Shown: positions 52,501-62,563 of the stretch, one piece after another
Layout of the letters: every line of letters starts with the position of its first letter
Numbering within the stretch: position 1 is the first letter of the stretch
From: Marchantia polymorpha subsp. ruderalis
Taxonomy: Eukaryota; Streptophyta; Marchantiopsida; Marchantiales; Marchantiaceae
Assembly (NCBI GenBank): GCA_037833965.1
Contig: AP031357.1
Location: 4,298,001 to 4,362,000, forward strand
Direction: 5' to 3'
DNA length: 64,000 nucleotides
The notes under the pieces: generated by a model
Seen by the model: the letters and a program-made list of their open reading frames with translations, nothing else
The model's database searches: none
Told to the model about the DNA's origin: nothing
Made by a program: the position numbers and the translations under genes

Positions 52501-54416
52501 ATGATTGAGCGTTCCTCCCCTCTCTTCTTGCGCATGTTGGCGCGTCACCTTCCACAGGAGCCGTGCCCAATGCACCGGAGCTCCTGACAACACTAGCTCC
52601 ACGAACTCTACCTGCCAACCATGCATGTAAGCGGTCTTGGTCGGCTGCAATATCTGCAGCAATGCTGTCGCGACATTTCTCCGCAATCGATCCTTGTAAT
52701 CCCGAGTCCGGAAACCGTTCTTGGGATGTCTAGCCACTTTGAAGAGCTCATTGTAAGAGACTTCTTCCTCCTGGGACACTTTCACGCTGTCGGCCTCGAA
52801 GAGGAGATCCCCTTCCTCGCCGGCACACCTGCCCAACACCTGCGCCCAATTGCAAATTTCCCATCTCTCTGGGTGTGGGCGAAATCCGCGAGAAGGCTTG
52901 TGTCTCTCTTGCAGATACTCGCGCACCATCTCCGGACACGTCCAATTCCACCCCCAGAGGAGAAAATCGAGCTTCAGCCTCGTCAGCACATCTTGAAATG
53001 CGCGTAGACCGATCTGCGGCACCCTGAGTGGAGACACTCGCAGTTGGGGAACCTTCGACATTGCGTTGTCTGCACACACAAACGTTCTCCCTTTCGCTCA
53101 CTCTCTCACAATCGCCACTGCGCGTCGGCCACTCAAGCACTGACTGCTCACTCTCTCTGCGCTCGTTCAAGATCGCTACTCCCAATTCTTTCAAGGTCCG
53201 CCAAGATCCTTGTGCAACTCGTCTCCGCACTCTCTACTCTCACTGCAGGTCGCTCCGCCCTTGCGCGTAATCTTGGAACTGGAAATTGCAAAGTCAAGAA
53301 TGAGAGAATGAGACTGGAGCGCAGTCTTTTCTTCTCCGATTTCAAGAACGTCCAACGTTCTTACTGGTTGCAACGTACGCAGCCGGCTATACGGCTTAAC
53401 GGTTCGCCCTTTGCATGCGCGAATTCACGTCTCCGCATTGCGCGCATTCGCATGCTTAAACGTTGAATTCTCCCGCCGCCGCCACCTTCCGGACTCGAGT
53501 CCGCTGCAGGGTATACGTCGGCCCTGTTGTCTTTTCCTAACCCGCCCTTCTCCGGAGGCGTGTCGCCGCTGGTGCGTTCATTATCCGTCGGCGCCTTGCT
53601 GGAGGCGCACATCCAGCCGGAGCGAATTACGCCGGCGCGCAGTCGTACCGCCTATTTTGTCCTTTATGCCTCGTCCGTTGCTGCCAGCGCATATCCGTCA
53701 GCGCAACTCATGCCAGCGCATCCGGCCGTCAGCGCCACGTCGGAGGCGTACATCCGACCGGCGCTTTCCTTCCATGAACAGCCGCCAAGGGCGCTTCCGA
53801 CTCTGAGTTGGTTTCCTCCTGTGAGCGCGTGATTCCGCCGAAGGCGCATCGCCGAGGGCGTACGGGAATCCTTTCCGGCTGTGAACCCTAGCGCGAACGG
53901 CGCATGTCCGGCTACGAGTTTTCCGACGCTCATAACTTCTCCATTCCTGATCCATCTCCGGCGCTCTTGGACTCGTTAGAACGAGCGTCCCGAGCTCTTT
54001 CTAATGCAACTTCAACCAACTGGATCTACCGTGTATCCCGATTGTTATGAAGGTTTTCCCTTTCCGCGCTAGCGACGCTTCGCCGAAGGCGCACTCATGG
54101 TCGGACGCCTTTAGAGGTCCGGGCCCTTCTCCTGACGTCTTTAGCAAAACCTCCTCCTGAGGTGTCTGCGCCGGAAGCGTAGCTTCCTTATACGCTAGAG
54201 GCGCGTGAGTAGAGACACCTCAAAAAGGAGCTTTTGCCGAAGGCGCCGAAGACGTTGGCGTTGGTACATCCGACTACGTGATTCTTTGTGCCCTCGTGAC
54301 GATCTCCTCAATCCACTCTATTTTGCGTACCCTTCTCTAGCTACAAACACTGCTTTGGTACTAGTTTTCTAAAATTGTTTAAATTCTGCAAAAAAAACAA
54401 AAAGTGTGTTACCACA
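49547..54416 (-). mobile_element. Solo giant LTR, family B (copy B2), duplication CCGCG
   Basis: A complete LTR of 4870 bases on the minus strand with CCGCG at 49542-49546 and 54417-54421. The same target in the other arm of the inverted duplication (near 13640-13660) is uninterrupted, so B2 inserted after the duplication. U3 ORF, TATA (50466-50472) and R/U5 are all present. It looks whole and is among the youngest layers. Confidence 0.92.
50506..53079 (-). CDS. U3-encoded coiled-coil protein, family B, copy in B2
   Basis: An open frame of 857 codons; the shared start ATG (context ACGCA or TTGCA-type around MSKVPQLRV) is seven codons in, at 53061. The domain order equals that of 9583-12387. 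The linker holds more CCGACTnnnAGTCGG-coded units (near TASRTTESQPDSPTARR) than the 3' LTR copy, so unit number varies between copies without loss of frame. Function unknown. Confidence 0.7.
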   Translation of the reverse strand: MCADNAMSKVPQLRVSPLRVPQIGLRAFQDVLTRLKLDFLLWGWNWTCPEMVREYLQERHKPSRGFRPHPERWEICNWAQVLGRCAGEEGDLLFEADSVKVSQEEEVSYNELFKVARHPKNGFRTRDYKDRLRRNVATALLQILQPTKTAYMHGWQVEFVELVLSGAPVHWARLLWKVTRQHAQEERGGTLNHLSPYLIVFYRAMGCLTNAEKTRFPQLSRSYPGRYSREAEVDTDPDEEPASTPPAPAPARAAEERRSERIPRKRKWDEGPEDRQPEVPSAPTRGRPTPEPHSRPKQRARRMPTGTEETRRTPTRRNLTQEEIIAQVLGKTAETSAQKAPRPSGGDGRTDDRPTASRMTEGRQAEGRPSERRVEPDSRPEAEESLADEPTILRGSSSAEGTSGRTPPANRPSGVKTRRVYPTPSRTTAGRPTASRTTESQPDSPTARRMGPTTSMRTPSADAPSARTPSAQIAPEGQAAEAGGARVTKVTAASTPSQTEDRAGTGAQAVGSPTALDILAGSGAAVAAEAAARHSSRESPRDSVATEILETEDETSSEEQEEDSVQKTPTGVLCEQIVPLLRYLDRKTSKYGSALKPQSYVETIRRRTRIKVAKWASSCQVYVERNTALRQHLAVTQKLYQALQQQKEDAATKSQAEAELIRAKIESELQEERRQNKVLAAELARQTRALEESQRARKEDEELLCNLQTECSDLRAQRADLEMQLAEVESSCRARGELAARVTRCLNGYTHWEVAAQERVTLREFELRAAALTEGDSRSRRRVARKLETFLSGARDTMAHLQSEVTAALRRLGLRSRSEDWQGRDSKRSSPARRRRSTGSAECSRVVWFRADAASGR

Positions 54417-54763
54417 CCGCGTCACCAACTCTTCTCGCGTCCGGCTGCTGCCTTCCACCTCTGCCAGCTGCATCTCCGCCTCCGCGCGCTGCGCCCTCAA
54501 TTCCGCGCACTCGGATTGCAAGTTGCGCAACAACTCCTCATCTGCCTTGCGCGTGCTTTGACCTTCCTCTAATGCGCGCGTCTAACGCGCAAGCTCCTCT
54601 GTTAGAATGCGGTTTTGTCTCCGCTCTTCCTGCAATTCCAACTCGATCTTTGCCCGCATTAGCTCGACATCCTCCTGGGCTTTCGTCGCCGCATCCTCCC
54701 GCTGTTGTTGCAGGGTTTGTTGTAGCCTCTTCGTGATCGCCAGGTGCTGTTGGAGGGCCGTAT
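54417..54763 (-). mobile_element. Inverted copy of remnant D, second part
   Basis: Continues D after the B2 insertion and ends against the B LTR at 54764, as 13305 does against the LTR end at 13304. Confidence 0.85.
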
Positions 54764-57700
54764 TGTAATAACCCACTAAAGGCTAAAACTGCAGTATGGT
54801 GGTAAAAAGATCGAACCCACAGGGACAGAGGCAACACACAGAGTAAAAGTGTCACGTTTAACAGACTTTTGTAGAGTTTGAATTCTCAGGCGACTGTCAC
54901 TCCCAGAAATACTGCAGTGCTCGACTCGGAGGATGCTCGGAGGATGCACAGTACAGCGTAGTCACTCAACACACACACACACACACACACACTTGAAACT
55001 GGCAAAAGCACAACTCGGAGGTCGGTCAGGACCTCCGATTCGGATTTCAGGGGGAAAGTGTCTCAAAAGTTCACTCAGAGGTTCTGCAGGTAGTGCCTCC
55101 CACTCCGGCTTTTACTGCCCTTCCGCCAGGAACTAGCGTAGGGTACCCGGACTGGACTTCCTACTTCGGAACGAAGCCTCTACATACGCCGTGGACGTCA
55201 CCCTCGACTCTCACACCAAACGCAAGGAGTGCAGACCCGACTGAGAACTTAACTGAGACACGATCCAGTAACACACACACAACCTGAATTGCAAACCAAG
55301 GCTTACACGAAGTAATAAAACTTCACTTTGGCATTCAGGGGAAACTTCCCGTAGGAGTACAATCAGGATATGTCACTCGAAGGAGTAAGGGGGAACTGTT
55401 CAAGTATCTAACTCGCAGCCGGCTCTGAGCATCAGAAATCACCCGCAGATGCAGATCCGCACTACTCAAGTCTCTAACCGGGTGCTAGCTCTGAACATTC
55501 AGCCGAAGGCCTTCAACTACAACATACGGTAACTTCGCTATGCTGCAGCTTCTCTACGTGGTGCCAGGACCAAAATGCACAAACACGCCAAGAAGGTGAG
55601 TTCCTGATCTGCACTTCCGAAACTGGAAGAGTCCCAAGGCAAAACGCCTTGATCTACTTTATACCCTCAAAGGTCCTAACTAACATTACGCTATCCTATC
55701 TACTACTCGCAACATCTGCGCGAAACCAAACTATACTACTGCACTCGGCGGATCCGGTGTTGCGCCTCCTGCGCGCCGGACTGCTCCGCTCGCTGTCTCT
55801 TCCTTGCCAGTCTTCCGACCGGCTGCGCAACCCCAGGCGTCGGAGGGCTGCAGTGACTTCCGACTCTAAGTGCGCCATAGTGTCGCGCGCACCCGACAAG
55901 AAGGTTTCTAATTTCCTCGCTACTCGCCGCCGACTCCGACTGTCACCCTTCGTCAATGCCGCCGCCCGAAGCTCGAACTCCCTGAGTGTGATCCTCTCTT
56001 GAGCTGCCACCTCCCAATGGGCGTATCCTTTTAGACAGTGAGTCACCCGCGTCGCCAACTCTTCTCGCGCCCGGCAGCTGCCTTCCACCTCTGCCAGCTG
56101 CATTTCTGCTTCCGCACGCTGCGCCCTCAAATCCGAGCACTCGGATTGCAAGTTGCGCAACAACTCCTCATCCTCCTTGCGGCCTCTTTGACTTTCTTCT
56201 AAGGCGCGCGTCTGGCGCGCAAGCTCGGCTGCTAGGATGCGGTTTTGTCTCCGCTCTTCCTGCAATTCCGACTCGATCTTTGCCCGCATTAGCTCGGCCT
56301 CCGCCTGGCTTTTCGTCGCCGCATCCTCCCTTTGCTGCTGCAAGGCTTGGTATAGCTTCTGTGTGACCGCCAGGTGTTGTCGGAGGGCGGTATTCCTCTC
56401 CTGATATACGTGGCACCTAGAGGCCCAAGTGGCCACCTTGCTCCTCGTCCTTCGCTTGATAGTCTCCACATAAGACTGCGGTTTTCCAGTACCCGAGTAC
56501 TTGGATGTCTTGCAATCCAGATATCGCAGGAGTGGGACTATCTGCTTGCACAACACCCCTGTTGGCGTTTTCTGCACAGAATCCGCTTCCTGCTCTTCCG
56601 AGCTCGTCTCATCCTCAGTCTCGAGGATTTCAGTCGCCACCGAATCCCTTGGCGACTCCCTTGAACTGTGGCGCGCAGCAGCTTCCGCTGCGACTGCCAC
56701 ACCACTGCCTGCTAAAATATCCAGGGCAGTGGGGGATCCCACTGCTTGAGCCCCTGTTGCGGCTCGATCTTCGGTCTCCGAAGGGGTCGACGCCGCAGTG
56801 ACTCTTGTCACCTTTGCACCGCCCGCTTCTACTGCCTGCCCTTCCGGCGCAATCTGCGCGGAAGGTGTCTTCGCTGAAGGTGCGTCCGCCGAAGGCGTCC
56901 GCACACTGGTCGCCGGCCCTGTCCGTCTCGCAGTCGGCCGACCAGCAGTTGTCCGACTGGGAGTCGGATACACCCTGCGCGTCTTCACTCCACTTGGCCT
57001 GCTTGCAAGTGGCGTTTTCCCAGAAGTGCCTTCCGCCGAATACGACCTTCTGAGGGTTGTTGGCTTGTCAGCCAAACTCTCTTCTGCTTCCGGCCTGCTG
57101 TCCGGTTCAACGCGCCGTTCAGTTGGCCTTCCTTCCGCTTGTCGACCTTCAGTCGCCCGACTCGTAGTCGGCCGACTGTCAGTCCGTCCATCTCCTTCCG
57201 AAGGCATTGGTGCCTTCTGCGCAGAGGTATTTGTCGACTTCCCTAGAATCTGCGCGATTATCTCCTCCTGCGTGGGATTCCGCCGGAGCGGAGTACGCCC
57301 GGTCTCCTCAGTACTAGTTGGCATTTTGCGTGCCCTCTGTTTTGGTCGACTGTGAGGCTCGTGGGTGGGCCGACCACGAGTCGGCACAGCTGGCACTTCC
57401 GGCTGCCTGTCCTCAGGTCTCTCATCCCACTTCCGCTTTCGCGGAATGCGCTCACTTCGACGTTCTTCTGCTGCTCTTGCTGGGGCCGGAGCCGGAGGCG
57501 GACTTGTCCAGTTCCACCCCCACAGGAGGAAATCGAGCTTCAGCCCCAGCAGCACATCTTGAAATGCGCGTAGACCGATCTGCGGCACCCTGAGGGGAGA
57601 CACTCGCAGCTGGGGAACCTTCGACATTGCGTTACCTGCACACACAAACTTTCTCCCTTTCGCTCGCTCTCTCACAATCGCCACTGCGCGTCGGCCGCTC

Positions 57701-58986
57701 AAGCACTGACTGCTCACTCTCTCTTCGCTCACGCTCAAGTTCGCTACTCGCAATTCTCTCCAAGGTCTGTCAAGATCCTTGCGCAACTCGTCTCCGCACT
57801 CTCTCCTCTCACTGCAGGTCTCTCCGCCCTTGCGCGTAATCTTGGAAGCTGGAACTCGCAAAATCAAGAATGAGAGAATGAGACTGGAGAGCAGTCTTTT
57901 CTTCTCCGAATTCAAGAACGTCCAACTGTCTTACTGGTTACAACGTACGCAGCCGGCTATACGGCCTAACGGTTCGCCCTTTGCATGCGCGAACTCACGT
58001 CTCCGCACTGCGCGCATTCGCATGCGTGAATGTTGAATTCTCCCGCCGCCGCCGTCTTCCGGACTCGAGTCCGCCGCAGGGTATACGTCGGCTATGTTGT
58101 CTTTCCCTAACCCGTCCATCACCGGAGGCGTGTCGCCGCTGGCGTGTTCCTTATCCATCGGCGCCTTGCTGGAGGCGCACATCCAGTCGGAGCGAATTAC
58201 GCCGGCGCGCATTCGTACCGCTTATTTTGTCCTTTATGCCTCGTCCATTGCTGACGGCGCATATCCGCCAGCGGAAATCATGCCAGCGCATCCGGCCATC
58301 AGCGCCACGTCGGAGGCGTACATCCGACCGGCGCTTTCCTTCCATGAGCAGCCGCCAAAGGCACTTCCGACTCTGAGTTGGTTTCCTCCCATGAGCGCGC
58401 GATTCCGCCGAAGGCGCATCGCCGAGGGCGTACGGGAGTCCTTTCCGGCTGTGAACCCTAGCGCGAACGGCGCATGTCCGGCTACGAGTTTTCCGACGCT
58501 CATAACTTCTTCGTCCCTGATCCATCTCCGACGCTCTTGGGCTCGTTAGAACGAGTGTCCCGAGCTCTTTCTAATGCAATTTCAACCAATTGGATCTACC
58601 GTGTATTCCGATCGTTATGAAGGTTTCCCTTTCCGCGCTAGCGGCGCATCGCCGAAGGCGCACTCATGGTCGGAAGCCTTCAGAGGTCCGGGCCCTTCTT
58701 CTGACGTCTTTAGCAAAACCTCCTCCTGAGGTGTCTGCGCCGGAAGCGTAACTTCTTTAACCGCTGGAAGCGCGTGAGTAGAGACGCCTCAGAAAAGGAG
58801 CTTTTGCCGAAGGCGCCGAAGACATTGGCGTTGGTACATCCGACTACGCGATCCTTCGTGACCTCGTGACGATCTCCTCAATCCACTCTATTTAACTTAC
58901 CCTTTTCTAACTACAAACACTGCTTCGGTACTAGTTTTCTAAAATTGTTTAAATTCTGCAAAAAAAACAAAAAGTGTGTTACCACA
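54764..58986 (-). mobile_element. B LTR (B3), inverted partner of 8501-13304
   Basis: A minus-strand B LTR from 58986 to 54764 with U3 ORF region (55696-57915), TATA and R/U5. Its 3' flank is remnant D as in the left arm, but its 5' flank is CTACG and LTR C. It is the place where element H and the copied sequence share homology. The ORF is open but shorter than in the partner. Confidence 0.82.
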
Positions 58987-60323
58987 CTACGCCCACTAGG
59001 AAGTGGCGGCGCAGGAGAAACTCACACTGCGCGAGTTAGAGCTTCGTGCAGCGGGGTTGTTGTCAGGTGACAGTTGGAGCCGGCGGCGAGTGGCGAAGAA
59101 GCTGGATTCTTTTCTGTCGAAGTCGCGGGACACCATGGCCAACCTCGAGGCGGAGGTTTCCGCGGTGTTGCGGGGGTTGGGACTGCGCAGTCGAGCGGAG
59201 GACTGGCAGGGTAGAGAGTTAGTGCGCGGCAGTCCGTCGTGCAGAAGGCGAAGCAAAGGTTCTGCGGAGTGTAGGGTAGCGTGGTTCAGTGCAGGCGCGT
59301 AACATAGTGCAGTGTAGTGTTAGTTAGGACTTAGAAGGTATAAAGTAGTTCAAGGCGTCTTGCCTTGGGATTTTTCCAGTTTCGGAAGTGCAGATCAAGA
59401 ACTCATTTTCTCTGCGTGTTTGTGTCCTTAGTTCTGTCACCACGCAAGAGGAGCTACACCTTAGCGGTCCGCATTGTGTAGCTGAAGGCCTTCGGCCGAA
59501 TGTTCAGAGCTAGTACATTGGTTAGAGACTTGAGTAGTTCGGATCTACACCTGCGGGTGATTGCCGATGCTTAGAGCCAGTTGCGAGTTAGATACTTGAA
59601 CAGTTTCCCCCTTACACTTTCAAGTGATTGTTCCTGATTGTACTCCTTCGGGATTTTTCCCCTGAATGCCAAAGTGAAGTTTTGCTACTTCGTGTAAACC
59701 TTGGTTGTAAATTCAGGTCACGCTGCTGCAGGTGCCTCCAGGGTAACCCCTGTAGTATTTCTTGGAATGACAAGTGCCTAAGAATTCAAACTCTTCAATA
59801 GACTGTTATGGTGTGCTACTGGATTGTGTTCTCAGTTGAGTCCCTCCGTGCGGACCTGTGTTCTCTGCGTGTTTTGTGAGTTGAGCGTGTTGTTCACCGC
59901 GTGTGAGAGACTTCGATCCGAAGTAGGAAGTCCAATCCGGGTTCCCTACGCTAGCAGAAAGCTAGTGGAAGGGTTGTAAAAGCCGGAGTTGGGAGTCACT
60001 ACCCGCAGATTCGCTGAGTTTACTCGCGAGAGACTTTCCCCCCTGAAATCTTAAGTAGAGGTCCTAACCAATCTCTGGGTTGTGTTTCTGTAGTTTCAGG
60101 TGTGTGTGTATGTGTGTTGAGTGAACTCCGCTGCACTGTGCGACCTCCGAGTGAGCTCCGAGTGAACACTTGCAGTATTTCTAGGAGTGACAGTCGCTTG
60201 AGAATTCAAACTCTTCAATAGTCTGTTAAATGTGACACTTTGTACCCTGTGTGTTCCTCTGTCCTTGTGAGTTTGACCTTTCTACCACTATACTGCAGTT
60301 TTAGCCTTTAGTGGGTTATTACA
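58987..60323 (+). mobile_element. LTR C, second piece
   Basis: Resumes LTR C after element H at the repeated CTACG: C-terminal block of the U3 ORF (59003-59302), TATA box (59339-59345) with the CAAGGC-GTCTT-GCCTTG hairpin, R and U5, ending GTGGGTTATTACA at 60323. Confidence 0.85.
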
Positions 60324-60332
60324 GGCTCACAC

Positions 60333-60508
60333 GCCCTTGGATTGGAGCCAGTTCTCTCTCTGTCCTTCAGGTAAGTTCTCGAGCTGAGAGAATAATTCAT
60401 GGGCGTCAGAGGACTTGAAATTCCAGCCGCTCTTTGTGAAATCCACAACAAAGACATCACCCGTAGGCTTGGCTTGCCTCTGGCAGTATATGAGCAGATG
60501 CTCATATA
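60333..60508 (-). CDS. Candidate internal exon, product unrecognised
   Basis: The minus strand is open from an acceptor (TTCATGCAG before 60508) to a possible donor (GGGC|GTGTGAG at 60332). It encodes YEHLLIYCQRQAKPTGDVF, VVDFTKSGWNFKSSDAHEL and FSQLENLPEGQRENWLQSK. The residue composition is that of a soluble protein. The end of LTR C lies nine bases beyond the donor, so C would sit in the following intron. No family recognised. Confidence 0.45.
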
Positions 60509-60718
60509 CTGCATGAATTTAATCGAGGTCTTATCAAGTCAAAGGCGCTTTGAATTTTCATTTGAATGAGTTAACGAAAACTTTTAATGATTGCATACCG
60601 TCTATGTCTGGGTTATCATTATTTGGTGCTAAGAAAGAAAGTACAGGAGTGCATTTATTGATAGCAAAGAAGCTTTCAAGTTCTGTTGTAAACTAAAGCC
60701 TCCTCTGACATCATGCTC
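60509..60718. other. Host sequence, possibly intron
   Basis: AT-rich sequence between the candidate exon and the next LTR fragment; on the minus strand it would be upstream intron. Confidence 0.35.
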
Positions 60719-61339
60719 TGTAATAACCCACCAAAGGCTAAAACTGCAGTATGGTGGTAAAAAGATCGAACCCAGAGGGACAGAGGCAACACACAGAGTA
60801 AAAAGTGTCACGTTTAACAGACTTTTGTAGAGTTTGAATTCTCAGGCGACTGTCACTCCCAGAAATACTGCAGTGCTCGACTCGGAGGCTCGACTCGGAG
60901 GAGGATGCTCGACTCGGAGGATGCTCGGAGGATGCACAATACAGCGTAGTCACTCAACACACACACACACACACACCTGAAACTGGCAAAAGCACAACTC
61001 GGAGGTCGGTCAGGACCTCCGCTTCGGATTTCAGGGGGAAAGTGTCTCAAAAGTTCACTCAGAGGTTCTGCAGGTAGTGACTCCCACTCCGGCTTTTACT
61101 GCCCTTCCGCCAGGAACTAGCGTAGGGAACCCGGACTGGACTTCCCACTTCGGAACGAAGCCCCTTCATACGCCGTGGACGTCACCCTCGACTCACACCA
61201 ACCGCAGGGGGTACAGGCCCGACTGAGGACTTAACTGAGACACAATCCAGTAACACACACACAACCTGAATTGCAAACCAAGGCTTACACGAAGTAATAA
61301 AACTTCACTTTGGCATTCAGGGGCAACTTCCCGTAGGAG
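60719..61339 (-). mobile_element. B LTR fragment (I), U5 end
   Basis: Starts TGTAATAACCCAC on the minus strand and covers part of U5 including the GT tract, up to GTAGGAG where LTR A3 begins. The rest would lie beyond the window. Confidence 0.82.
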
Positions 61340-62563
61340 TGTGGTACCCCACTTTTGGCAATTTTGAGGAAATTAAAACATTTTAGGAAAATTGTACCCT
61401 GGCAGCATTGTAAATAGCCTTCGGTACATCAAAACGGAGTGAATCCGGAAGATCGCGGGGATTCTCGAGGGATCTTGTAGAATCTAGGATTTGGGGTGCA
61501 GCAGTAAGGACAGGCACCACCCTCCCTGCGAGCTCTGCAGTTAGGATCCCTGCGACGCAAGGCGCAAAACCCGCCTTCGGAGGGTGCGTCCGCGGCGGTA
61601 GGGAAATCCTCCATAATTAGGTCAACCCTCGGGCGCCTTGACCAAGTTAGGGTCTCGTTGGAAAGAGCTCAACGCACTGATTCCAACGAGTCCAAGAACG
61701 CTTGGAACGGATGAGGACTTAGGGAGTTATCACTATTGGAAGATAAGGAGACGGTCGCCTTCGGCGGAAGGAGTTCGCCACCGGCGGGAATTCCGCCTAC
61801 GCGGAAGGGGGAATCAAGTTTTGTCCTATGCGCGGACGAAGGCGTTCGCCTGTGCACAGGCGAAGTAGGGTTTGGCGAGGCGCGAAGTCCGCCTACGCAC
61901 AGGCGTTCGCCTGTGCACAGGCGCTTCGGCGTCGGCGGAAAATCCGCCTTTGGCCCTAGAAATGCGCCTTGTGAGGTAGAAAGTGTACGGCGCCTTCCGC
62001 GCCAGCGCGGCGCCGCGGACGAGCAAGGAGCCGCCAGAGTAATCAAATCTGTACGGACCATGCGGACGGGACGGGTGGATGCGCTCTTGGACGGACGGAG
62101 TTGCGGCGGCGGAAGCGCCGACGAAGAGACAAGGAACGGACAGACTGGACGGAGACGGCTGACCACGGTCAACGCCTTCCGCGCCAGCGCGACGCCGCGC
62201 ACGGAATTCGCCTGCGCACAGGCGAGCGCCTGTGCACAGGAGGATGAAGTTCCGCGCCGGCGGAGAATCCGCCGAGGAGTCTGCCTGCGCACAGGCAGGA
62301 GTTGAACTTTTGTCCGACATGCGGACACACGCGTCAAGGCAGAAGGGGATTGGCCGAGGGGCGGTACGAACAAGTGTACCGCGCAAGGCGGAAAACTCGC
62401 CTTCGGCGCTGCGCTCCCATGTCCGCGGGGTAATACGCTCGCGGAGTTCAAATCCGCCAATTCGAGCGTGAGAGTTTAATCGGCGACGGCGGAGCGTGAA
62501 GCCGCGCGTGAGAGCGGAGACCGTTCCAGCGTAGAGCCGGCGCGGCCATCAAGTGAGACGTCC
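61340..62563 (+). mobile_element. A LTR (A3), 5' end, interrupted by A4
   Basis: TGTGGTACCCCAC at 61340 follows AGGAG of the fragment I sequence. It contains the U3 leader with the hairpin module and CGCCTGTGCACAGGCG palindromes, then stops at GACGTCC where a second A LTR starts. Confidence 0.85.

Larger units (their letters stand above)
42129..58986 (-). mobile_element. H complex: B LTR with a large inverted copy inside, duplication CTACG
   Basis: Both outer ends are B LTR termini on the minus strand, flanked by CTACG at 42124-42128 and 58987-58991, inside LTR C. The interior consists of B LTR, D, E and F sequence in the order and orientation of 8501-17621 reversed. The simplest account is that a solo B LTR here was used to copy from the homologous 3' LTR at 8501-13304 into its flanking DNA and then rejoined itself at 45292. 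Confidence 0.75.
45293..58986 (-). repeat. Inverted duplicate of 8501-17621
   Basis: Read on the minus strand from 58986, this region repeats B LTR, D, E and F up to 17621 with all the internal junctions (LTR/D at 54763, D/E at 48659, E/F at 48179). It differs mainly by the later solo LTR at 49547-54416, a 276-base tandem duplication and a somewhat shorter first LTR. Sampled stretches differ by only a few bases per hundred or less. Confidence 0.88.
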
